This document shows positions 58,070 to 64,000 of a stretch of DNA of 64,000 nt, in pieces. The translations under genes and the position numbers were made by a program. This DNA comes from Terriglobia bacterium. GTDB lineage: Bacteria > Acidobacteriota > Terriglobia > Terriglobales > Acidobacteriaceae. The first letter of the stretch is position 1. The number at the start of each line of letters is the position of its first letter. The notes beneath the pieces were generated by a model. The model was not told the DNA's origin. It was given only the letters and a program-made list of their open reading frames with translations, and made no database searches. The stretch spans positions 62,001 through 126,000 of the forward strand of contig JAIQGK010000017.1 in NCBI GenBank assembly GCA_020072645.1, read 5' to 3'.

Positions 58070-58490
58070 AACTGCGCGGCAATAGCGCATCATAAAGCTG
58101 AAGTGAAGTCTCGTGATCCCCCTATCATTAGAGATGGTTTCTCATGCCCAGAGCGGCTCCCGTTGGCGCTAACCTTGGATCTGGGGTCGCCGTGAATAGG
58201 GGATCAGGGATGACGCCGACGAGCACCCTAGACCAATTTGACGCGACATCTCCGTCCTGGACGAGCCTACCGGAGGCAAGACCTTCTGCCCTGGTCGCAG
58301 AACAAAACGTCGCTAGATGCGATTAAGTGATGACGTATTGAAACACGCGCTATGGCCGGGTTAGCAATGTCATTTGCCCATGGCGCGATCTGACAATGGG
58401 AGAAAAGCAAGAACACAGGCAGACGTCCGCCCGGAGCGCAATGCCTCATTTCTTTGATATCTATATGAAAATAGGCTATTAGCAGAATCA
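58070..58490. other. Non-coding region before the iterons
   Basis: No gene or strong motif was seen apart from an AT-rich end near 58450-58490 that leads into the tandem 24-bp repeats. Short open frames here lack ribosome sites. A promoter for the Fic gene probably lies at its right end. Confidence 0.4.
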
Positions 58491-58586
58491 GCTTGTATCG
58501 GCGCAGCAGTATTTGCTTGTATGTGTTCGGCATGATACGCTTGCATTCGTACAGCATAATAAGCTTGTGATAATACGCAAAGGAAT
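58491..58586 (+). repeat. Four 24-bp iterons upstream of the Fic gene
   Basis: GCTTGTAT-type words start exactly every 24 bases: 58491 (GCTTGTATCG), 58515 (GCTTGTATGT), 58539 (GCTTGCATTC), 58563 (GCTTGTGATA). The 10 bases before each also agree loosely (AGCAGAATCA, AGCAGTATTT, GGCATGATAC, AGCATAATAA). The last copy ends 12 bases before the ATG at 58599. This looks like a multi-site operator. The spacing places all copies on nearly one face of a helix only every second turn (24 bases is 2.3 turns). Confidence 0.7.
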
Positions 58587-58598
58587 GCCCTTATACAA

Positions 58599-60392
58599 AT
58601 GCCGCAACCGAATCAAAAATTGGCTGAATCGCTGGCAGTCCTTCAGGAGCTTCAGAAGGATGGGCGGCGCATATTCCGGTCGGACGACCTAAGCCGCACG
58701 CATCGGGAGCGTTTGCTCGCCAACGGGTTCCTACAGGAAGTGATGAAAGGCTGGCTGATGTCTTCCAGCCCGAGCGCCAGCGCCGGCGACAGCACCCCAT
58801 GGTATGCGTCGTTCTGGGAATTCTGCGGGCGTTATTGCAATGACCGGTTTGGGAACGAGTGGCATCTGTCGCCAGAACAATCGATTCTCCTGCAAGCCGA
58901 AAATACCGTCATCCCGACCCAGGTCGTGGTCTACAGCCCCAAAGGCACAAACCACAAGATGGACCTGTTGTTCGGCACATCGCTCTACGACCTGAAACAG
59001 GCCGAGATGCCACCTCCAGCAGACCTGTCAATGAAGAACGAACTCCGCGTGTTTTCTCCGGCGGCTGCGTTGGTGAGAGCGCCCGAGGCGTTCTTAAGCC
59101 GCAATCCAATTGAGACCCAAGTCCTGCTCGCGAGCCTTGCAGACCCATCGGATGTGCTGCGACAGCTCCTGAGTGGCGCTCGCACGGTAAAAGCGGGACA
59201 GATCGCCGGCGCATTTCGCCGTATTGGTCGCGTACAAATTGCGGACGAAATCATCAGCACGATGAAAGCGGCAGGGCACGATGTGCGTGAGGCTGATCCC
59301 TTCGCGCCTGAGCAGACATTTAGCTCGTTGCCTGCATCTATATCGCCCATCGTCGGACGTATGCAGGCAATGTGGGAATCCATGCGTGGTGTAGTTATTG
59401 AGAATTTCCCCAAAGCGCAGGGGCTTCCCAAGAACCGGGATGAATATCTGCGCTTCGTGGACAATATCTACCAGAGCGATGCCTACCACTCACTGTCCAT
59501 CGAGGGGTACAGGGTAACTCCGGCACTAATCGAGAGAGTGCAGAAGGGTGACTGGGACCCGGATCACCATGATGATGACCGCAAGAATCGCGACGCACTC
59601 GCGGCGCGCGGATACTGGCAGGCTTTCCAAAAAGTAAAGGAAACGGTTGCGAAAATAATTGCGGGTGCCAACCCTGGCACTTTGGCGCGCACCACTCACA
59701 GGGAGTGGTATCGCGAGTTGTTTCAACCCTGCGTAGCTGCGGGCTTGATTCCCGCCGAAGCTCTCGCCGGCTACCGGAATGATGCGGTCTATCTGCGAAC
59801 ATCACGGTATGTGCCGCCACGGTGGGAAGCTGTACGCGACGCCATGCCGTCGCTGTTCGATCTGCTCGAAAAGGAAACCGAGCCGAGCGTTCGTGCCGTC
59901 CTCGGACACTGGCTATTCGGATATATCCATCCGTATCCTGACGGCAACGGACGAATGGCTCGGTTTGTGATGAATGCGATGCTGGCCTCCGGTGGCTATC
60001 CGTGGACTGTGATCCGCGTTCGGGATCGCGACGCCTATCTCAGCGCCCTGGATCGCGCGAGTATCGATATGGACATCAAGTTGTTCGCGGTGTTTGTGGC
60101 GCAGCGCGTGCAGTGGTCCCTTGAACAACACGACCTCACGTTTCCAGAACCGGAAGCGAGATACATTTTCGATCGGGCCATAGTCGTATTTTGGGGCCAG
60201 GATGGGCAGAGGCGAGTCCGTTGCGCCATTAGCAGAGAAGCCCTCGACGACCACTTCAAAGGGGACGGCAAGGACAAGGTTGAAATATTTCAGGCGAACC
60301 GTCCGGCCATTGAGCAGTATGCGCGGGAAAAATATCTTGCTGGAGACACGGAATCTGACGGGTCCGTTCTTGTCCGCACGGGCGATTTGTAG
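58599..60392 (+). CDS. Large Fic protein with AbiEi-like N-terminus and DUF1488 C-terminus
   Basis: A 597-residue protein. About 1-240 resemble AbiEi-type antitoxins (FRSDDLSRTHRERLLANGFLQEV winged helix; then TPWYASFWEFCGRYCNDRFGNEWHLSPEQS). About 245-510 form a Fic domain: the inhibitory S-x-x-x-E-G (SLSIEG near 300) and catalytic HPYPDGNGRMARF near 450 are intact, so it could transfer AMP or a related group and is probably self-inhibited. The last about 80 residues (RRVRCAISREALDDHF) match DUF1488. It is directly downstream of the iterons and likely regulates itself through the winged helix. Confidence 0.85.
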   Translation: MPQPNQKLAESLAVLQELQKDGRRIFRSDDLSRTHRERLLANGFLQEVMKGWLMSSSPSASAGDSTPWYASFWEFCGRYCNDRFGNEWHLSPEQSILLQAENTVIPTQVVVYSPKGTNHKMDLLFGTSLYDLKQAEMPPPADLSMKNELRVFSPAAALVRAPEAFLSRNPIETQVLLASLADPSDVLRQLLSGARTVKAGQIAGAFRRIGRVQIADEIISTMKAAGHDVREADPFAPEQTFSSLPASISPIVGRMQAMWESMRGVVIENFPKAQGLPKNRDEYLRFVDNIYQSDAYHSLSIEGYRVTPALIERVQKGDWDPDHHDDDRKNRDALAARGYWQAFQKVKETVAKIIAGANPGTLARTTHREWYRELFQPCVAAGLIPAEALAGYRNDAVYLRTSRYVPPRWEAVRDAMPSLFDLLEKETEPSVRAVLGHWLFGYIHPYPDGNGRMARFVMNAMLASGGYPWTVIRVRDRDAYLSALDRASIDMDIKLFAVFVAQRVQWSLEQHDLTFPEPEARYIFDRAIVVFWGQDGQRRVRCAISREALDDHFKGDGKDKVEIFQANRPAIEQYAREKYLAGDTESDGSVLVRTGDL

Positions 60393-60531
60393 CATCGACC
60401 CTTGGCGGGAGGAGTTGCTGAACGACTCTCGGAAAGAAGCGGCGATAGGCTTGTCACTGGCTTTTGATACCCTCCCAGCTTAGAATTCAGCGTTCTCCAC
60501 AATGTCTTTTTCTTTAAGAGGTAACTAGTAG

Positions 60532-60798
60532 ATGCCACGAGGGAAGGAGAGCGGCGGCAAGTCGCCGAAGCGTCTGATAAAGCGGTATGAGCACACCGAC
60601 AAGAAGCGCGTCAGCAACGCGCCGGTGGGGTTAGTCACGCCGGAGACCGATCCTGTTGCGCCTACCAACGGAACTTACGACTTGCATTGCTCCCGTGCCA
60701 TCCGTAAGACCCCATTGAGTATGCCCGATGCGGTGTGCCAGCAGATTGTCCCCGACCGCCTCAAATTACCGGCAGAAATAGCAAGTCGTCACCCATGA
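60532..60798 (+). CDS. Short ORF with a methyltransferase-like N-terminus (possible remnant)
   Basis: An 88-residue frame with AAGAGG upstream. KRLIKRYEHTDKKRVSNAPVG then LVTPETDP are very like the first about 45 residues of type III/adenine-specific methyltransferases; the sequence then diverges (NGTYDLHCSRAIRKTPLSM). Its stop overlaps the next ATG (ATGA), so it is still translationally coupled to the methyltransferase. It may be a decayed methyltransferase whose start signals have been reused, or a small functional partner. Confidence 0.55.
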   Translation: MPRGKESGGKSPKRLIKRYEHTDKKRVSNAPVGLVTPETDPVAPTNGTYDLHCSRAIRKTPLSMPDAVCQQIVPDRLKLPAEIASRHP

Positions 60799-61451
60799 AT
60801 CTGATCAAATCCAAAAGGCGTGTTGCAGACCACGGAGAAGTGTTTACGCCTCCGTGGCTGGTCGAGAAGATGCTCGACCTGGTGAAGGGCGAGACCGAGC
60901 GCATCGACTCTCGTTTCCTGGAGCCTGCGTGCGGAAGTGGAAACTTCCTCATCCCCGTCTTGCAGCGCAAACTAGCCGCCGTGGAGGCGAAGTACAGCAA
61001 GTCTGACTTCGAGAGGCGGCATTACGCTCTGTTGGCGCTGATGTGCACATACGGGGTTGAGCTGTTGGCGGACAATATCGCGGAGTGCCGCGCCAACATG
61101 CTTGAGGTCTTTGCCGACTATTTGAACCTGGCTGAAACGGATGAGCTCTATCTGGCCGCTTCCTATGTTCTGTCCCAGAATCTGGTGCATGGTGACGCGC
61201 TGACGATGCTCACCGATGAGGAGCGCCCCATTACCTTCTCCGAGTGGGGATACCTCGGCAAGGGTAGGTTCCAACGGCGAGACTTCCGCCTTGAAGCTCT
61301 TGCGCAAATGTCTTCTTTCAGCCGGGAAGGATCGCTTTTCGCCCATCTCGGCAAGCATGAGATCTTTACCCCGATCAAGGAGTATCCGCCAATCAGTGCG
61401 CGGGAGCTTGCGAGCTTGCCTTTTGACGTTGGCTTGGGGGAAGCCATATGA
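60795..61451 (+). CDS. Small N6-adenine methyltransferase-like protein with SAM-binding motif only
   Basis: A 218-residue protein from ATG 60795. It has the gamma-MTase opening VFTPPWLVEKMLDLV (motif X region) and motif I FLEPACGSGNFLIPVLQRKL, then LLADNIAECRANMLEVF. The catalytic NPPY/DPPY motif IV is absent, as the protein ends soon after LPFDVGLGEAI. It probably binds SAM and works with the following methyltransferase, which has the complementary motif pattern. Overlap with both neighbours (ATGA). Confidence 0.8.
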   Translation: MNLIKSKRRVADHGEVFTPPWLVEKMLDLVKGETERIDSRFLEPACGSGNFLIPVLQRKLAAVEAKYSKSDFERRHYALLALMCTYGVELLADNIAECRANMLEVFADYLNLAETDELYLAASYVLSQNLVHGDALTMLTDEERPITFSEWGYLGKGRFQRRDFRLEALAQMSSFSREGSLFAHLGKHEIFTPIKEYPPISARELASLPFDVGLGEAI

Positions 61452-63055
61452 GCGGACAGGTGAGCTTTTCGCTCCGTGGGCGCAACCCGGATATCTTGAC
61501 CTGCATAGCGAACCTCTCCAATGACGAGGTATTTACTCCGCCGGAGTTCGCCAATCGGATGCTTGACACTCTGGCTGAGGCTTGGGCGGCAAACAATGGC
61601 GGAGCGGACCTCTGGGCCGATAGCTCTGTCAGGTTCCTCGACCCCTGCACCAAGTCAGGAGTGTTCTTGCGCGAAATCACCAGCCGCCTCACCAAAGGGT
61701 TGGCAGCGCAGATCCCTGATTTGGAGGAGCGAGTCGACCATATCCTCACCAAGCAGGTTTTTGGCATTGGCACCACTCGGCTAACGAGCTTGCTTGCGCG
61801 CCGTAGCCTGTATTGCTCAAAGCAAGCAAATAGCCCGCATTCGATTGCCAGAGGCTTCACCAGCGAAGGAGGCCACATCTGGTTCGAGCGCACGGAGCAC
61901 AACTGGCGGGACGGCAGATGCAAATCTTGCGGTGCAAGCCAGAAAACGCTCGACCGCGGTGAAGGTCTTGAAACCCACGCCTATGCGTTCATCCATACGG
62001 ATGACGTACAAGCTCAGATCGACGAGATGTTTGGAGGTAATATGCAGTTCGACGTCATCATAGGTAATCCGCCGTACCAGTTGGACGATGGAGGTTACGG
62101 TACGAGCGCTGCGCCAATCTACCAATTATTCGTGGAAAAGGCGCTAGAGCTGGATCCACGGTACGCAGTGTTCGTAACGCCTTCGCGATGGATGGCTGGG
62201 GGCAAGGGCCTCGATAAGTACCGCGAACGAATGCTTTCTGACACGCGCATCTGGACCATTGTGGATTACCCAAAGCTCTACGAGGGTTTCCCGGGAGTCA
62301 AGATTCGGGGCGGCATATCTTATTTCCTGTGGGATCGCGAGCACAAAGGGCCTTGCCTTGTCCAGACGATCTGGGACGGGCAGCCGACCGGCCCCGCCGT
62401 TGCCCGTTATCTGGACGTGTACGACGTTCTCGTCCGGCGCAATGAGGCAGTGCCGATTCTAGAGAAGGTCAAGGCCAAGGGCGAATCAACTCTTGTTGGT
62501 CGAGTATCCAGTCAGAAACCGTTTGGTCTTCGTACGTTCTTCCACGGCAAGCCGACTTCCAGCGGTCTCAAGAAGCCCGTAAAGCTCTTCGGGTCCCAGA
62601 AGGTTAGCTGGGTCGAGCGCTCGAAGATCCCAACAAATGTTGACTGGATCGACAAGTGGAAGGTTCTGATGACTCGTGTCCAAGGCACCAGTGCGGCGAT
62701 CGAGACCAAGTTCCTCAGCAAGCCGATCGTTGCTGAGCCGGGCACGGCTTGCACCGAGAGCTATCTCGTTGCCGGCCTTTTCGACACCGAAGTCGAGGCA
62801 AACTACTACGCGAGCTACCTGCGTACGCGCTTTGCTCGCTTTCTAGTGTCCCTCCGCAAGTCCACCCAGGATGCGCCTAAGCATGTCTACGCCTTCATCC
62901 CGGACCTTCCACTAAACAAAGAATGGACAGACGCCGAACTTTACAAGCGGTACGGGCTGAACAAGGACGAGATTGCCTTCATCGAGTCGCAGGTTGCCGA
63001 GCACGACGCCGACCTGTTCGATGAGGCCGCTGCGGACGAAATCGAAGATGAGTAA
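61448..63055 (+). CDS. Eco57I-class DNA methyltransferase with variant motif I
   Basis: A 535-residue protein. Opens VFTPPEFANRMLDTL, then FLDPCTKSGVFLREI: the SAM motif DPACGSGxFL has Thr and Lys where Gly/Cys-Gly normally lie. A CxxC module (CKSCGAS near 158) is inserted before motif IV, DVIIGNPPYQLDDGG near 203, which is intact. The C-terminal about 300 residues are target-recognition-like (SWVERSKIPTNVDWIDKWKVL; GLFDTEVEANYYASYLRTRFARFLV). It overlaps the small methyltransferase and the helicase genes. Adenine methylation as part of a restriction-like system is likely. Confidence 0.88.
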   Translation: MSGQVSFSLRGRNPDILTCIANLSNDEVFTPPEFANRMLDTLAEAWAANNGGADLWADSSVRFLDPCTKSGVFLREITSRLTKGLAAQIPDLEERVDHILTKQVFGIGTTRLTSLLARRSLYCSKQANSPHSIARGFTSEGGHIWFERTEHNWRDGRCKSCGASQKTLDRGEGLETHAYAFIHTDDVQAQIDEMFGGNMQFDVIIGNPPYQLDDGGYGTSAAPIYQLFVEKALELDPRYAVFVTPSRWMAGGKGLDKYRERMLSDTRIWTIVDYPKLYEGFPGVKIRGGISYFLWDREHKGPCLVQTIWDGQPTGPAVARYLDVYDVLVRRNEAVPILEKVKAKGESTLVGRVSSQKPFGLRTFFHGKPTSSGLKKPVKLFGSQKVSWVERSKIPTNVDWIDKWKVLMTRVQGTSAAIETKFLSKPIVAEPGTACTESYLVAGLFDTEVEANYYASYLRTRFARFLVSLRKSTQDAPKHVYAFIPDLPLNKEWTDAELYKRYGLNKDEIAFIESQVAEHDADLFDEAAADEIEDE

Positions 63056-64000
63056 GCCTATTGCCGAAATCCTCGCGGCCAAGCCGGAGGCCCGGCCGCG
63101 CATCTATGCCTATTCGATTGACGATGCGGCTCACAAGGGTCTTCTCAAAATTGGGCAGACGACGCGCAATGTCAAGCAGCGGGTCTCCGAACAACTCAAG
63201 ACCGCCGCTATCAAGAACTACAAGATCGAACTAGAAGAGTCCGCCGAGCGCGATGACGGAACCATTTTCAGCGACCACGAGGTGCGCACGGCGCTCGTCA
63301 GGAAGAAGTTCGCGAACCCCGACCTGGAATGGATGCGCTGCACCCTCCCGGACGTAAAGACCGTGCTCATCGAACTGCGCACGGGGCAGAACTTCACTGG
63401 CACCCGTCACCAAACGTTTTCCATGCGCCGCGAACAGGCCGAAGCGGTGAAGCTAACGCACGCCTACTTCCTCTCGCGCTGGGCAGAAGACATGCACGCG
63501 GTCCCACGTTTCTTGTGGAACGCAAAGATGCGGTTCGGAAAAACCTTTACCACCTACCAACTCGCTCGGAAGCTTGGTGCCAAGAGGGTGCTCGTGGTGA
63601 CTTTCAAGCCCGCGGTGGAAGATGCGTGGCAGACGGACCTCGAAAATCATGTGGACTTCAATGGCTGGCAGTACCTGTCGAAATCCTCCGGGGGAGACCC
63701 GACGCAAATCGATCACAAGAAACCTGTTGTCTATTTCGGCTCCTTCCAGGACTTGCTAGGCCGCGACTCGGCGGGGAACATCAAGCCTAAGAACGAATGG
63801 CTACACACGGTGAATTGGGACCTCGTAGTATTCGACGAATACCACTTCGGCGCTTGGAGGGAGACGGCGAAAGAACTGTTTGACGGCGAGGAAGAAGCGG
63901 TCGCGCAGAAGGAAGCGAAGATCGAATACGCAGCCGCGCTGGAAAATGTAAACGAAGGCCTCGAAGTCCTCTCGGAAAAGGAGACCGAGTTCCTCCCGAT
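63048..64000 (+). CDS. GIY-YIG(T5orf172)-helicase protein (partial, runs off the right edge)
   Basis: From ATG 63048, overlapping the methyltransferase end by 8 bases, at least 317 codons are open. Residues about 18-45 form a T5orf172/GIY-YIG-like nuclease fold (IYAYSIDDAAHKGLLKIGQTTRNVKQRV). A helicase core follows: Q-like motif FSMRREQAEAV, Walker A NAKMRFGKTFTTY near 160, and DEAH-type VVFDEYHFGAW near 260. It is the presumed restriction/translocation component of the adjacent methyltransferase pair. The C-terminal part is not in the window. Confidence 0.85.
   Translation, partial: MSKPIAEILAAKPEARPRIYAYSIDDAAHKGLLKIGQTTRNVKQRVSEQLKTAAIKNYKIELEESAERDDGTIFSDHEVRTALVRKKFANPDLEWMRCTLPDVKTVLIELRTGQNFTGTRHQTFSMRREQAEAVKLTHAYFLSRWAEDMHAVPRFLWNAKMRFGKTFTTYQLARKLGAKRVLVVTFKPAVEDAWQTDLENHVDFNGWQYLSKSSGGDPTQIDHKKPVVYFGSFQDLLGRDSAGNIKPKNEWLHTVNWDLVVFDEYHFGAWRETAKELFDGEEEAVAQKEAKIEYAAALENVNEGLEVLSEKETEFLP

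Noticed and set aside
58491-58586. CRISPR array
   Set aside because: The repeats are contiguous 24-base iterons with no spacers of separate sequence and differ from one another.

Overview
The window looks like a stretch of an Acidobacteriota chromosome (Terriglobia/Koribacter-like) carrying an integrative and conjugative element. The assignment rests on gene style, not on a marker gene: an ECF sigma factor beside a cupredoxin and a DUF2231 protein, a membrane-tethered OmpR-type winged-helix protein, a single-gene TonB-family energy transducer, NtrYX, tandem secreted TPR-like proteins, frequent GTG/TTG starts and moderately high GC.

Positions 1-26231 are the chromosomal side. From left to right they hold a minus-strand operon (phosphoesterase, cupredoxin, DUF2231, ECF sigma, anti-sigma); two tandem secreted paralogs; a DUF1223 thioredoxin-fold protein; a UdgX-type uracil-DNA-binding glycosylase; YjbQ; a response regulator fused to a kinase-like tail; an aldehyde dehydrogenase; a HigB/HigA toxin-antitoxin pair with a palindromic operator; an NtrY/NtrX pair whose NtrX has an altered GAFTGA loop; a polysaccharide-type acetyltransferase and glycosyltransferase; a Gfo/Idh/MocA oxidoreductase; a TonB-family protein; miaA with a 31-residue membrane peptide in front; and lepB. 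A low-complexity repeat tract then leads to a tRNA-Pro(CGG) gene with its own promoter.

From the 3' end of that tRNA the element begins: tyrosine integrase and excisionase (26373-27838), then a type IV secretion operon on the minus strand (VirB8, B6, B5, B10, B9, B4, B3 and B2 homologs, 27850-35198). A 15-kb cargo block follows (35.7-50.7 kb): ABC exporter, Na+/H+ antiporter, cupin, SDR and NmrA-like reductases, alcohol dehydrogenase, four intact aldo/keto reductases and one truncated, a RibD-C reductase and an AraC-type regulator. This looks like a set for detoxifying aldehydes or other electrophiles. Two gene remnants and a duplicated 34-bp site lie inside it.

From 51 kb the conjugation module resumes on the plus strand: a small membrane protein, a Replic_Relax-like protein, an unknown coupled protein, a long inverted repeat that could be oriT or another processing site, a small RHH-like protein, the VirD4/TraG coupling protein and the VirB11 ATPase. 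No conventional HUH relaxase is visible.

The last 7 kb look like a defence or addiction island: a SEC-C/DUF3800 protein; four 24-bp iterons in front of a large AbiEi-like/Fic/DUF1488 protein; and a tightly coupled operon of a short ORF (remnant methyltransferase N-terminus), a small motif-I-only adenine methyltransferase, an Eco57I-class methyltransferase with altered motif I but an intact NPPY, and a GIY-YIG(T5orf172)-helicase that runs off the right edge. The right end of the element is not in the window.
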